Notes: generated from the letters alone by a model not told the origin. Positions 12,441-23,969 are shown, counted from the stretch's first letter. The stretch is DNA of 64,000 nt from Amphiura filiformis (GCF_039555335.1 NC_092628.1:99405893-99469892); one strand, 5' to 3'. Translations and numbers: made by a program.

Positions 12441-12610
12441 AATTCTGTGGCATCCATGGCATCCGGTTCCAGATTGTTTTTTGTTTTTGTTTTTGTAGAT
12501 TTAAATGGCGCTTTCAACTCATGGTTATTTGCGCCAGTACTCACTCCTTTGTCAAATTTCACCTGGATATCTTCGTTCAAACACTTAACGTTATATGGTT
12601 CACTGCATCT
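12329..12610 (-). CDS. Coding-like segment (possible exon or remnant)
   Basis: The minus strand is open for about 90 codons (from about 12610 to 12329) with hydrophilic residues, including CSEPYNVKCLNEDIQVKFDK then GVSTGANNHELKAPF. Two cysteines and few hydrophobic residues suggest an extracellular or linker segment if real. No consensus acceptor with a good pyrimidine tract is visible just upstream. Its 3' part overlaps the repeat-block sequence near 12420, which argues against a conserved exon end. Unrecognised. Confidence 0.2.
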   Translation of the reverse strand, partial: RCSEPYNVKCLNEDIQVKFDKGVSTGANNHELKAPFKSTKTKTKNNLEPDAMDATEFIQVSNTKHIHADSLQKLLCFNRNQIIGDSLILQNYK

Positions 12611-12682
12611 TAGTTATTTCCTATCAGCTTGTTACCACGTTGTATCTGTGTCTTCTTGTATACTCGTACGGTGATTTTCGTT

Positions 12683-12990
12683 TCATTTCCTTGTAGATGG
12701 GTTTAAAAACCAAACGGTGTCTTTTTCAGAGCCACACCAGGGTGAGTCAGCAGAGGAAGGGCTAGGACGTGGCCAAAACTTTACATGATCCTCCGCTAAC
12801 TGACTTCCTCGCATCCATGCCTGTTCCTCATTGCCCAAGTTAGTGTTACCCATCCAGCACCACATGGAGGTTTTGGTTGAGCTGGCCGCGAACAATTTAC
12901 TATGCCAGTTCTGCGGACATTGCCAGACTCTGGTACCAGATCATCGGTATTATTCAGATATATCAGGACAACTGGAAGTGCTTCAAGATT
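12683..12990 (-). pseudogene. Coding-like minus-strand segment in two overlapping frames
   Basis: In one frame 12990-12796 reads VRRTGIVNCSRPAQPKPP then CGAGWVTLTWAM before a TAG. In another, 12895-12683 reads SSTKTSMWCWMGNTNLGNEE through PSSADSPWCGSEKDTVWF to TGA. Composition is richer in G+C and in Trp and Cys than random AT-rich sequence. A single frameshift could join the frames, so a decayed ectodomain exon is possible. No family is assigned. Confidence 0.22.
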
Positions 12991-13009
12991 CTACCATGCC
13001 AGTGCTATT

Positions 13010-13110
13010 CGCCGCATAAGTAATGATGTAACAGGATTGATTACCATAGCGATAGGTGAAAACAATTTTTTAATGTATTGTCCTGCACTAGACGTATGTC
13101 TAATTGTTTA
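13010..13110 (+). repeat. Arm of the GTAATGATGTAACAGGATT MITE family
   Basis: AAGTAATGATGTAACAGGAT, TTACCATAGCGATAG and TGTCCTGCACTA repeat the arms seen at 40555-40620, 40735-40795 and 42525-42590. Only one arm is present here, so this copy is truncated. Confidence 0.55.
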
Positions 13111-13479
13111 CTAGCATCTTACATTGGATTTCTAGAACATTCCATGTACAAACCAATAAGTATCAGAACAACTAAAAATTAATGTCTAATGACAAAACAC
13201 ATCACTTTTTGTAAATATTATAGTCTATTTTTGGGGCACATAACAAGAGAAAAACATGTTTGTTCATCAAAAAGCCTGGTTTTTCAAGCGATAAACCAGA
13301 CCAATTTTTTCAAAACTCGATAAGCTCGGCCGATAAACTAGGTTTATAAAAAACTTTGCTTCTCGAATCAATAAACCCGGAATATGTCATAGTTTTGCGT
13401 TAGTAATACAAAAACAGTGAATTTCAGGGCCTTTGAGCCACAACAAACTCCACTCGGTTCGTTTAACAAATCGTTCCAC

Positions 13480-14850
13480 ATACATGTACCGGAAATAAAT
13501 CCACCGCCCATAAAAACACCAATACATGACTCGAATTGCGTACCTTTAGTGTACATACATTGCCTCATGTGACCCACTTTAAGATCCTCGGCGATCGGCT
13601 CGAGGCAGCATCCGTGTGGACGCATTTTGGACAAATTAGGTCCACTTTGGTCTAAATTTACCCAGTTTTAATCAATACGTTTCGTAGACGGATCCAGTGG
13701 AAAACGATGTTTGGTCAGATACTTAAACAACTACCAAGCCCGGGTGATGGATAATGAATGAATTTAGTGTATTAAATGGCTTCAGGATGCTTGTCTTGGA
13801 TGATTTCTCAAAGGTATGAACAAATTGAACAAACCTTCGTAAAAGTGATATATAAACCTTTTAGAGAATAATAGTTACATATACACTTACAGAGTTGCAT
13901 ACATAATATTTTACATTACATAATATGTCAATGTATAACCTTTTTTCAATATTGTGGAGAAACATGACCCATCCGTTAATATCAGGGTTTTGCAAACACA
14001 CCTCGTATGAGCATACAAAGGTGTAATTTTGTCATTGATCTTTTCAGCAATGACATTATTGAGCTACGAACAAGACGAGCTATAACAACTTAACTTATAG
14101 CAGCGAAGGTTGAAATTGATTATACACTATTGTTTTACAACATTTAATACTCAGTTTCGTGTTTTCAAACCTTCAAGCAAAGTGAGGTTAACATGTTAAA
14201 AATGTGTACTGAACGGTAAAGAAATAGTTTAATTAAATTTGTTGTTTTAAACTTACCTTTCTAAATATTGCGGTATAAGAAATTTTAAATCAAGATAATG
14301 AAATCAAACATACAGCAAAACGGGTCAACAAACACCACCAACGACAAAATGTTGATTTAGGTATTGCTAATGTAAATAGAATAAATCCTCCAAATTCTGA
14401 AGATCAGTTATTGAAATGTTAAGGTTAGTTATAAGAATGAATCGAATTCTGAAATTAATTACCTCTGTTGTTTTAATATTATGAGTGATCTGTAGTACGT
14501 AAGTACTGAAACTCGTGGGAACAGTTAAAGCTTGGTTGTATCATTGTGGATGTTTGATTGATTCCATTAATAGTAACAGTAAAAATAGTTAAAAGCTGCG
14601 TCGGCAGTTTGATGATAAATATAAATGTAAAAAGTATGAAACTACCGTGAAATATATAAAATGTAATAGTAATATTGACATAAGATATCAAGTTCAATTA
14701 TAGGAATTATAGGAACTATTATAAACTCTTAAAGGAATAATTTTAATTTTAATTATTATTATAATAAATTACCATACTGAACTGTAATTGTATTTGTAAT
14801 TGATTTCTTACCTGCAATAAATAATCTGATAATATAATAATATAAATCTA
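13480..14850 (+). repeat. Duplicated block, copy at 13.5-14.9 kb
   Basis: It is collinear with 10.8-12.4 kb: GCAGCATCCGTGTGGACG, CTTCAGGATGCTTG, GATTATACACTATTG, AATACTCAGTTTCGTG and AATTACCATACTG. It has a short extra segment at 13680-13760. The minus-strand frame at 13368-13634 is broken in the other copy, so it is not a conserved gene. Confidence 0.7.
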
Positions 14851-14852
14851 CT

Positions 14853-15140
14853 TCATCTACGACATTCTCCTCTGTTATCAATTCTTTGCTTTAGCTCCTT
14901 ATACGACTTGTTCTTTAGTTTATCAAACATTCTAATTTTTATTCTTTCTCGTCTCTTGATTTCTTGCCCTCTATCCTTCCTTCTGTCACGTCTGTTATCA
15001 GTCCAAGAGTGCTCAATATGTGAACAGTCCGATTCGTCTTCTGCTTCTGACCATTCTTCCTCCACAGCGCCGTTGTAACAGTTACAAAGACAAATGGACA
15101 TTTGTCCTTTTTTCTCACTCCTCACGTCTTCTTTCTGCAT
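14853..15140 (-). CDS. Coding-like minus-strand frame, charged (95 codons)
   Basis: The frame runs from 15140 to a TGA at 14853. It has an acidic part (AVEEEWSEAEDESDCSHIEH) followed by a highly basic part rich in Arg/Lys (NRRDRRKDRGQEIKRRERIK), ending KSYKELKQRIDNRGECRR. Charge-patterned, low-hydrophobicity sequence of this length is unusual by chance at this base composition. It could be a cytoplasmic or nuclear tail exon. It lies downstream, on the same strand, of the segments at 15.3-16.5 kb. Function unknown. Confidence 0.35.
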   Translation of the reverse strand: MQKEDVRSEKKGQMSICLCNCYNGAVEEEWSEAEDESDCSHIEHSWTDNRRDRRKDRGQEIKRRERIKIRMFDKLKNKSYKELKQRIDNRGECRR

Positions 15141-15284
15141 TGTTCATCTTGGCTTCATACAAGACCACACTCCAAACTACCCACTTTACAATTATTATCT
15201 AATGTGTGACCTTAAACGCGAATAAAGTATTTTCTATTTATCCCTGAAAGAGAAACATGCACAACAAAAAACACTATTACCTGG

Positions 15285-15450
15285 GAGGCGACGTACTTCA
15301 CTGCAGCAACTGAATGCGCCTCCCTGTAGTTCGATCTATACACCCTCTACATCAACCACATCAACTGAGCCACTACTCTTGGATAACTGAGCCAGTGCTC
15401 TTTTTGAGTCTTGCATAACCGAGCCAGTGCTCTTTACGAGTCATTGTCGA
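15285..15450 (-). CDS. Possible minus-strand exon with a splice donor
   Basis: A frame reads VKSTGSVMQDSKRALAQLSK then SSGSVDVVDVEGV before a TAG. The DNA contains an imperfect direct repeat (GAGCCAGTGCTCTTT twice on the plus strand). On the minus strand the segment ends CCTCCCAG/GTAATAG, a good donor context. Assignment is weak because of the stop. Confidence 0.22.
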
Positions 15451-15727
15451 GTTCCTACGGGAACTAGGACACCAAAGTATGACTTACAGCTTCAATTTCT
15501 GACATTTAAATCTGATATGTCGTTGCAAGCGAAAACGTCAAGTGAATAAACACTAGACTAAACCTCAAACAGGTGACCACTCACTATCGTGATGTCACAA
15601 AAGCTCTACACCTGTACCTCTTATCGGTAACAGTAGAAAACATATTTCTCTTCTTGATTTTTGTTTATTGATATACCAGATTAGGCGTCGTTCAATATTG
15701 CGACTATACATTCAAGGGATACTTTGT

Positions 15728-15979
15728 TTACGCTTTTGGTATAAAGCAGAATGTTTTCTTATTGCCACCTTTGTCGTGCCAATCATTGCTCTCTTCGGCC
15801 CTCATTTTCTTGATATCTTCATCACTTTGGTCTGGTTTACGTAAATTTATATTCTCATATTCTTTTGCTCTTTTATATAATATGTCCATTAATTTTGTAA
15901 ACCTGCTCTGGTACTTGTCACCAATGAAAAAGAAACTGGCCCTGGATGGTACCTGGATCGAGTCCAAAATCCAACCCAA
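15728..15979 (-). CDS. Coding-like minus-strand frame, hydrophilic, C-terminal
   Basis: The readable part is FTKLMDILYKRAKEYENINL, RKPDQSDEDIKKMRAEESND and a C-terminus WHDKGGNKKTFCFIPKA before TAA. AG dinucleotides preceded by a T-rich tract (TTTCTTTTTCATTGG) occur near 15925-15945, so the exon may start there rather than at the first ATG. YENI resembles tyrosine motifs of receptor tails, but this is only a resemblance. It is flanked on the same strand by the Ig-like segment at 16.3-16.5 kb and the charged frame at 14.9-15.1 kb. Confidence 0.35.
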   Translation of the reverse strand: MGWILDSIQVPSRASFFFIGDKYQSRFTKLMDILYKRAKEYENINLRKPDQSDEDIKKMRAEESNDWHDKGGNKKTFCFIPKA

Positions 15980-16278
15980 AAGGGATAAAGAAATATTCCA
16001 AATATCTCATCCTTTGAAATTTTAAATACGTATCATAATAGATGCACAAGTTAAACTAGTAGCATAGACTTATATTGGTCATGCTAAAGAAAATCAATAC
16101 CACTCCCATCCAACAAGTGCACGCGCTTTCCATTGGTTCTATCGTTATCATATCCACATTATGTTGAAAATAGCACCATTGACTGATAGTAGACACGCAT
16201 CCCTCTCCCAAATACACTTGGGTAAGAAACTCCATCTACCACCCATCTATGTTACGTGTCCCATGTATAGTTGGCTTA

Positions 16279-16503
16279 TCAATATTCCGTCTTTCCAGAC
16301 AACTCCAATCCTCTACAGAAAAATTCACCCCTGGTCAAATTCGTAAAGTCTACGAAACAAACCCATACATCACCGTCACGTTCCGGGCTTATCTCGATGA
16401 GTATCTTCATCACTCCAATTCCACCCTCTGGGTAAGGATTCGTAGAATTATCTTTCAGGCTGATGTTTCCCTTGAATTTGCAATCTGTGGCATTTGGTTT
16501 CTT
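16279..16503 (-). CDS. Candidate Ig-like ectodomain exon (74 codons)
   Basis: The minus-strand frame is open from 16503 to a TGA at 16279, with no ATG start, so it would be an internal or terminal exon. It holds four N-glycosylation sequons (NAT, NIS, NST, NLT) and three cysteines. The stretch KILIEISPERDGDVWVC matches the pattern of an Ig-domain F strand (hydrophobic alternation, D, then aromatic two before Cys). The first cysteine is only 41 residues upstream and the usual core Trp is not seen, so the domain would be atypical or truncated. The opposite strand is also open for 110 codons, but its protein is less plausible. Confidence 0.35.
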   Translation of the reverse strand, partial: KKPNATDCKFKGNISLKDNSTNPYPEGGIGVMKILIEISPERDGDVWVCFVDFTNLTRGEFFCRGLELSGKTEY

Positions 16504-16520
16504 TCAATAGCGTAACCAGG

Positions 16521-17640
16521 ACTTTTTCAGACAAGAACACTTTCAAGTTCAAGGGGGAAAACCTACAAAAATTGTCAAAAGTAGTACCAAAAAGTCATAC
16601 AAATTTTAGATATATGGGCAGTCAGCATCCGACAGGGGAACAAGACTTCTAACAGGGAGGTATCTGTCCATTGCCAGTGGCTACGCCACTTGTCTTTTTC
16701 AATAAGAACGGTGTTGCTTTAATTAAGTGAAGTCATATGACCAGAAAAAAAAGTCGAGGAAAGGACTCGTTGACACTTCTGTGTTTTTCTGACAATGCTA
16801 CATTATTTAACCCGAATGTCCATTATTAGAGGCATTATCGATATCACATTTACATTACATTACACCTCAACCAGTTCACAAAAAGATCATTACCAAATAC
16901 AATAAGGGAAGCATAAGATTTCCCTGCCCATTAAATCAGTTAAATAACAGCTGTGAGAAGTGCGAATAGTCTAGCAGACGACTTTTGTTCTTTTTCCTTA
17001 ACATTTTCTTATTAAAAGTTGATGGCTAACATTTTGAGAGGTCAAAATGGGCACCCGTAAGCAATAAAAGAAATATGAGATCAAAGTTTATACAGGGGTT
17101 ACATTGAATGGGCCTTTGCTGTGTTACCATGGTAACGAAACATCGGAGGTAGTGTAAACTATATCGTTTCTAAATTATTTTGATAAAACAAGCATTTTGA
17201 GACCATTTGACCCATATTGAGCCCGAATTACAACCTTAGAGCCTTTGCCAATAATTTCAGATTGATAAGTCGTAGGTAGGTTAACCTATATATTTTCTGA
17301 ATCCTTGTGAATCCTTGATATTGTTTAATGGAATAAAGCTGTGCCAAATCAATTTGAAGTCGTACTGTTTGCTATTCAAAACAAGAATCGTGTGCCTCTG
17401 ATTCAGCGAAATATTTCAATGGAAGAATGTCGTGGGTTTTTTTTGTGGTTTTGGGGTTTTTTTTTGCCGCATTACGTAAGTCTTTCTAAATCCAATGCTA
17501 TATGTATATATTAATTAATTGATTTATTTATTGTTCATTGCATTGTTCAATTAAATAATGATAAAGCAGACCTAATAACCCTTTCATTAGTTCTATATTA
17601 CTGTGTGATGTGTTACGTTAGCAGAAGCTTAGCTAACAAA
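16521..17640. other. Intergenic sequence
   Basis: No gene or long repeat is seen. GGCTACGCCACTTGTC near 16680 resembles ends of common dispersed elements. T-rich runs occur at 17438-17468, and an AT-rich palindromic patch lies around 17500-17560. Confidence 0.45.
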
Positions 17641-17649
17641 TGATCTATT

Positions 17650-17990
17650 CGTCTGCCAGGAAATCATCTAAATATGCCTTTTAAGTGAACGAAAAGTGCA
17701 TTTCCTTCCAGTAAGCTGAGTTCAATCATCGATGTGAAAATTGTGGGAAAAATTGGAATTCAGACTCTGAGAAATGAAGATAAATGCGTTGTAGGTTTTG
17801 ATCAATTTAGTGTTAAGAAAATGTTATTGTACCCGGATAACCTTATAGCTTTATCACCAACATATTTAGATTGTACCACAAAGCGTGCAAGACAGCTAGT
17901 AGGAGTTGTCATAATTGCTGAATTTGTGGTGATTTCATAGGTGTTTGGTGCTTTGATTTAAAGTAAGAAATGTAAAGGTGTTAAACGGTG
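17650..17990 (+). repeat. Dispersed duplicate, paralogous to 8960-9240
   Basis: See shared words under 8960-9240. A 68-codon frame (17734-17940) runs through it but the paralogous segment has stops, so I do not call a gene. Confidence 0.6.
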
Positions 17991-18910
17991 AAAATAACTT
18001 CACTAAAACGATAATTTTTGTTTGAATGTTTATTCTTTGTCGAACGTAGATTGGTATATAAAGACGTATTGCTTGCAGTAATGTTACAAATTAAAATATC
18101 TGATATGATATATGATTTTATTAACCTGTACAACATCGCAGCCAAACGGTCGAAATACATTATACAAGAAATACAACAGATATTAAGAAAGAAACAAAAT
18201 ACACATTTAAGGCAAAGATATGGAAAAAGTTTGAGAATATTTACATTTGCAACACATTTTAAATATCGTATTGATTTTGTGATTCTATTTCAATGTTCTC
18301 TGCCCTTCTATTTGATCTTGGGCATTTTACATGATCTCGTTGCAATGTAACTTCTTAGCTTTCCACAACTTCCATCTTTTGATGGTGCCATCAGTACTGG
18401 AATTCTCAGTTAAAATGAAATAATTTAAAAACATCATGGAAATGATAAGCACACCAATAAACGGTTCCAAAAAAGTAAGTCCCCCCTAAGACATGTTGGT
18501 GTAATCCAAAAACGGCTTGACCAATTCTCTTGTTTTAAAGTTTGGAAGATACACTGATTAGTTATGCATCAAGTGAGCGGGTTTTTGTTGCTACTTTTTT
18601 TATATCATCTTCATTGCAAAATGCAGCCATTTATGAAATTTTTGGCCAAAACAAATGTTGCACTTTTCTACATAGGCTTTTTATGCTTCAATTTGTCTTT
18701 GACATTTTTTCCCCTTTAAGTGAGTAATTTAATCAAAAAGAAGCATATTTAATTTAATTAAATTTAAGCTTTTCCTGATTTAGGTGTCACACATTCAAAA
18801 AGAGTTTTTATGGTTCAGTGAATAAATTAAAATGAATGCTGCAGCTTATTAATGTCTTTCTGCATGTGAGATGGCTTACGACATGCTGCAGGATGTGCTG
18901 CAAAGTTCTT

Positions 18911-19540
18911 TAAGGTTGGTCTGAACCCTGGAATTATGGAAACTTTCGGGCCTCATAACTGCTAAATTGTTGGTCTAAAGTATATAAAAGTATACATATT
19001 TAGAATGGCAAAGACTTGATAAGTTCATCTGTGAGGTCAAATTTGGGACAAAATGCTCATTTTTGGCCCAAAATCTCAAAAAACTGTTTTTGGCCCACTT
19101 TTTTTTCGTGCAACGTAAACATTTTTTTAAATTAATTTTTAAAAACTAGACAAAAATATCTAGGGACCGTTTTTTTCATTTTTTAGAATTTCGACCAACT
19201 TCAAGAAATTTGCACCAAAAATGGTCAAAAAATGCTGAATTTTCAAATATTTTTGGTGAAGTTGGTCAAAATTCAAAACGGCCCCTAGATATTTTGGTCT
19301 AGTTTTTAAAAATTAATACAAAAAAAAATTTGGCCCAAGAATTTTTTTTACGTTGCACGAAAAAAAAGTGGGTCAAAAATCTTTTTTGGGATTTTGGGCC
19401 AAATTTGACATCACAGATGAACTTATCAAGTCTTTGCCATTCTAAATATGTATACTTTTATATACTTTACACCAACAATTTAGCAGTTATGAGGCCCGAA
19501 AGTTTCCATTTTCCAGGGTTTAGACCCACCTTAAGGTGAT
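18911..19540. mobile_element. Nested 630-bp palindrome
   Basis: TTAAGGTTGGTCTGAACCCTGG and its complement near 19510-19530 begin two arms that pair almost throughout, meeting near 19225. Paired words include GAAACTTTCGGGCCTCATAA, AAGACTTGATAAGTTCATCT and ACGTTGCACGAAAAAAA. It lies wholly inside the 18.4-20.8 kb element. The open frame at 19330-19539 is only the palindrome arm. Confidence 0.8.
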
Positions 19541-19724
19541 GTTGTCCCTCACTTATCCGCTTGCAACAAGTTAAGTCTTGATAACGGCCACCCATATAAA
19601 TTATTTTTGAACCATTCAAGGAATGACCAATGAAACATTATTGGGACCCAGCATAACAAATTTAACCAAGAATCTGTTGGTCCACTGGTTAAATTAATCA
19701 ATGAACACAAGATTTATCATTGAA

Positions 19725-20288
19725 CCCAGCAAACACAAAACGTTTTCGACATCATTCGCAAAAGTTATAAAAGGTTGTCAGAAAACGTTTAAATGTCGGG
19801 TTATATAAAGGGTATAAAAACGTATTAATAACATTCCAAAAACATTCTTGAAAACTTGATACAAAACATTCTAAACAGAAAAAAAAAAATTTTGCGAAAA
19901 ATGTTTGCCCAAAATATTTTCAATAACGTTTTAAAAACGCTGTCATGACCTTTACATAACCCGACATTTAAATGTTATTAAAAGGTTTTGAAAAAAAACA
20001 GTTTAAGAACATTTCTGTGTTTGCTGGGTTTTAACATATTTTAACATAATGTTATTTAAGTATTGACACAATATTTGGCAAAAATGTTTGCAAAATAGTT
20101 TACAATAACATTTTTTGAAAGCATTTAAAAATATTGTTGTAGTGTGTTTTCATACAAAACGTTTTAAAACGTTATCACGACCTTTATATAACCCGACTTT
20201 TTAATGTTATTAAAACGTTTTTACCTTAACCAAAAGCCAAAATATAACTTATTTAAAACGTTTTTAAAACGTTTTTGTGTTTGCTGGG
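19725..20288. mobile_element. CCCAGCAAACAC composite (two joined units)
   Basis: It begins CCCAGCAAACACAAAACG and ends GTGTTTGCTGGG, with a third GTGTTTGCTGGG at about 20017-20028 dividing it into 304- and 260-bp units. Words such as ATGTCGGGTTATATAAAG and its complement repeat inside. The same two-unit arrangement occurs inverted at 41844-42522, so the composite has moved or been copied as a whole. Confidence 0.8.
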
Positions 20289-20840
20289 AAGTTACAGTTG
20301 TTCCTTCATAATAAATTTAATTAGAATGAAAAACTTGTTACATTTACGCATTTTAATGCATAAAAAAAGCCAATTTAGAAAAGTGCAACTTTTGTTGATG
20401 TATAAAATTTCATAAATGGCTATATGATTTCTCACCTAACCATAAAACATGTTTGAAATGTGTAAAAATTCATTCATGAACATCTTAACTTAATATTTTG
20501 ATAAAGAACACAAAAAAATTAAACATACCTTTTTGATTAACTTGCTTTAAGTGAAAAAGGGCTGAAACCAAAAGTGATGCATAAAAAGCTTATGTAGAAA
20601 AGTGCAACTTTTTTGGCCGACAATTTTATAAATGGCTGTATTTCTCAGTGAAGATGATAAAAGATAACAATAAAATCCCGTTCACTTGATGCATAACTAA
20701 TCAGTCTATGTTCCAAACTTTCAAACAAGAGAATTGATCAAGCCGTTTTTGGATTATACCAAAATATCTTAAGGGGGGACTTACTTTTTTTGGAACCGTT
20801 TATTTCTGGATTACCACATTATAATTATTATTTATTGTAC

Positions 20841-21092
20841 TCTATAAACACATCACATAAATTATTACCCCTTTCATTACGAGATAATAACTCAATATCT
20901 ATGCATCAAATTTATAAACTGAAATAGGAAAAAGAAATGAGTTTTGCTTTGCAAATTATGATGTCTCATTTGTCTTTCATACCCCAAATATGTTGAATGA
21001 AAAAGATGCCGAAGTTACTAATTTGATGCATATATTTTGAGTTAGAGTCTCGTAATAAAGGGTGTAAATACTTTTTGTGATGTGTTTATGTT
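20841..21092. mobile_element. MITE with ATAAACACATCACA ends
   Basis: The left arm (20841-20915, ATAAACACATCACATAAA, TTACGAGATAATAACTCAA, ATGCATCAAATT) pairs with the right arm (21018-21092). A right-arm copy recurs at 24200-24275 with its inner segment inverted relative to this copy. Confidence 0.75.
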
Positions 21093-23918
21093 GCTATAAT
21101 TGCGCTTGAATCGTTAATAATCTGACTGGTGGGTTTGGCGTACTATCATATTAGTCATTAATCATTTTTGTCCTGTACTTGTCCTAACTAAAATAATCAA
21201 ATACTGAAGCGCTCACCGTAAGGTTAAATGTTAGATTTTATATTTAGTTTTATTATGTTTTCTCTGTTTCTCATGCAAATAACAACGTTAAATTTGATAT
21301 GTCGAGACCAATACCCTTTAAGAACAGGTCTGATAATTGTCAACCGTTTCGTCAACCGTTGCGTGACCTGATCATCTCACTTAATCCCATGTTATCGGAA
21401 CTTATATTGTTGTCATCCAGGTAGTGAGCTACAGCAAGTATGGCGTCTGAATGACACTTCCGCTATTTTGAAGGGGTCTTTATATAAAATCTGACCCGAG
21501 TCTCCAGAAGCGAAGTAAAACTGATTACTTCATCATATGACGGAAATAAAAGAAGGCCTCCCTTTTTGTTTACTGCATTCTAAAGGACTGATTCCATGAA
21601 TTATTTTTCCTGAAGGAGGTAAAGGGTTAAGACAGACACTAGCAGACTTAAAATAGGAGTGTGTTGAATAAAATCATGAGAAAATACAATGCTGTTTACC
21701 TGTCTAACATGTTAAAAGTATAAAAAAGAAATAATGGTGCTACGTACCAAATAAACTTGATGAAACGACAAGCTATAAATACTTCATTAAACTTTAAGGG
21801 GTTTCTTCGTGCTTTTGCAGGTCATGAGTCGGGTTAAATCACCATCAACAACCATTGGAGGTCACATAGGATAGGACACATATATATTTAGAGTTTGGTA
21901 ATATACTGGCACATACTGACATGTCGCTATTCGGAATAAACTCTAGGATGCTGAACTCTTGAGGAACAGAAATGGGATATTTCTAATCTTTCTCCTCTTC
22001 CCACCCTAAATGAACAATTGTGATGATATCATGTTTTGGTGTAGAAATTAAATGATAAGTTTCAACCTTTATAGAGGAAGAATGTTAGTATGAATGATCT
22101 TTTACACCATTGAAAGTTCCTAGACATGTTTTGACCGCTCCGCCCGGCAGTAGATGCCTTGCGTTTTCGCCAATTATAATAAATCATATTATGTGATGTG
22201 ATCAAGCAAAATTAGACATTAGCAGTTTGCAGATTTTAGTGGGCGAGGTGTGATTGTCTTTAATACAAAGTATGTAAATTTCTTTACTTTTGTGATATTT
22301 CAGCAAAATTAAGCTAAAAAATTGATAATATTAGCAATTTGGAATTACATCTCATTATACGAGTGTCTATATAACCATAGTTCGTAGACATCATAGAAGT
22401 CTTGATGAACAGACGTCAGATAGTGTAGGAGGCGGACTCTCTGATTTGATTAAGGTGTTTTCAATGTTTCCAAGAAAACTGCTTATTAGTTAAAAATATG
22501 ATACCATAAATAGCTTGATATTGTATTTACAAACAAGATTGAAGAGATATGCGGAAATATAATTAGGTTGAAATCACAAAGCGCTTGTAATTTGTCTGTT
22601 CATGAATTTTCATTAATATTATAACTAAATGCGCTGAAGAGAATTATACGCTTTTTATGTACTAAGAAAGAGGGTTCAAATAATTTGCTTCTATGCTATT
22701 TCAGATACACAGCCGTGATAAAAATTGAACCCAACCGCGGTATCATACAAGCGTTTGGTTATATATATCATTCATGTAAGTAATACGTTTATGGTTTTGT
22801 TTCATTAAGTTGATTCGTTTTCGTGTGATACTGATAAAAATAAAAAAAGATCGAATTTGATGTTGATAAACCGATATTCAGCAGAGTGCAATTTCTATAG
22901 CAACTAATCCAACTTGGAACATGTTATCATGGAGGATATTACTTTATAGCGTTATGTTTCAGTATCAGTGCTAATCAAGCTCAGAGTTCAACCGAAGTTA
23001 ATATCAAAATGCCAAACAAAATGATTTATAAGAATAATAGTCAAAGAAAAATGGCCTCTTTAAAATCAAATTAGTTGATTATTATTCATTGTCATAGTAA
23101 CCAATAAAATCTAGTCCGCTCACGGGGGGAAATTTGTTCCAGTCGATTTGACAGGTTTATTGCCATAAAATGGGTAGTATCGATTTCCACATCCATCAAT
23201 AGTCATAGATCGATATCTCAAAGTGGCAATAACTCAGTGAGAGAGATATGCTTTTGTAGTCTGCATGGACATAACCTATTCTCAAACTACTTCTGGAATG
23301 GCAGGAAGTTATTTTTACTTGTTCACGATATATCATGCGATGAAATAGTCGATAAGTTTAAAAACTATGACCTACAAAGATGACTTTAAATCGATACTGA
23401 TAAAAATCATAATCAGGTGATATTGATGATAAATGAAAGCATACCCATTATTCTATATCTAAGGTGGACGTGTCTTCTGCAAACATGATGTAATTGTTGT
23501 ACAGTTAGCTACTAAATCCTGTCCCCCAAAATGTGGCAAAAACGGCTATAATAAGGGCACAGAAACAGGTGGAAACCTTTCTCTTGTTTTAAATGTGTGT
23601 GTTTAAAATGAATCATCAAAATATACCTGATTTTATGTTATTTGTTTAGAATGTCTAGACCTTTTTATTTACTTTACCCTAGGAAATAAAGCTAAACTTG
23701 TGCTTGGTGTCAATTAATATTTGTTTTCTAATTGAGATAAAAATGTTGAATGTTCTTGTATTGGTGAATTATTTTGAATTTGATGTAAATTAATTGAAAC
23801 AATTAACCCTACCTTGACTTTTGACTTTAATTTTGGCCTATTATAGTGCTCGAGCTTCTGCTTAGAGCTAGAGGTCGGAGATATGGCTAACTATCAAGCA
23901 TAACAATAAACTTAATGT
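21033..23918 (+). repeat. Segmental duplication, copy A
   Basis: Collinear with 24207-28051 from GTAATAAAGGGTGTA through ATTGTTGTCATCCAGGTAGT, CATCATATGACGGAAATAAA and AACCATTGGAGGT to TTTTGGCCTATTATAGTGCTC. Divergence is low (most 20-base stretches match with 0-2 differences). Copy A lacks three insertions present in copy B, so it preserves the empty sites. No long reading frame is conserved, so no gene is duplicated. Confidence 0.9.
22191..22225 (+). repeat. Remnant arm of the ATGTGATGCGATCAAGC MITE
   Basis: ATGTGATGTGATCAAGCAAA corresponds to the terminus of the complete element at 36067-36321. The same remnant is in copy B (25398), so it predates the duplication. Confidence 0.5.
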
Positions 23919-23969
23919 AATTCCCGTTTAGTTTATATTTAATTGGTGTATTACCAGAAAGGCTAAAAG

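Larger units (their letters stand above)
18455..20802. mobile_element. 2.3-kb inverted-repeat element with nested insertions
   Basis: The ends are AACGGTTCCAAAAAA / TTTTTTGGAACCGTT followed inward by AGTAAGTCCCCCC. Pairing arms extend about 300 bp (18455-18775 and 20500-20802), sharing CAAAAACGGCTTGA, TTAGTTATGCATCAAGTGA and AGAAAAGTGCAAC in complementary form. TA dinucleotides flank the ends, compatible with a Tc1/mariner-type target site. No transposase frame is seen. The interior holds a separate palindrome and a CCCAGCAAACAC composite, which makes it a host for later insertions. Confidence 0.75.

Noticed and set aside
16249..16515. Plus-strand frame opposite the Ig-like segment
   Set aside because: Long and open, but its protein lacks sensible features, whereas the minus strand shows cysteines, sequons and an Ig-like strand.
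18018..18350. 110-codon plus-strand frame
   Set aside because: AT-rich, Ile/Lys/Tyr-rich composition expected by chance; no domain, no conserved counterpart and no splice context.
19330..19539. Open frame of 69 codons
   Set aside because: It is one arm of the 18911-19540 palindrome.
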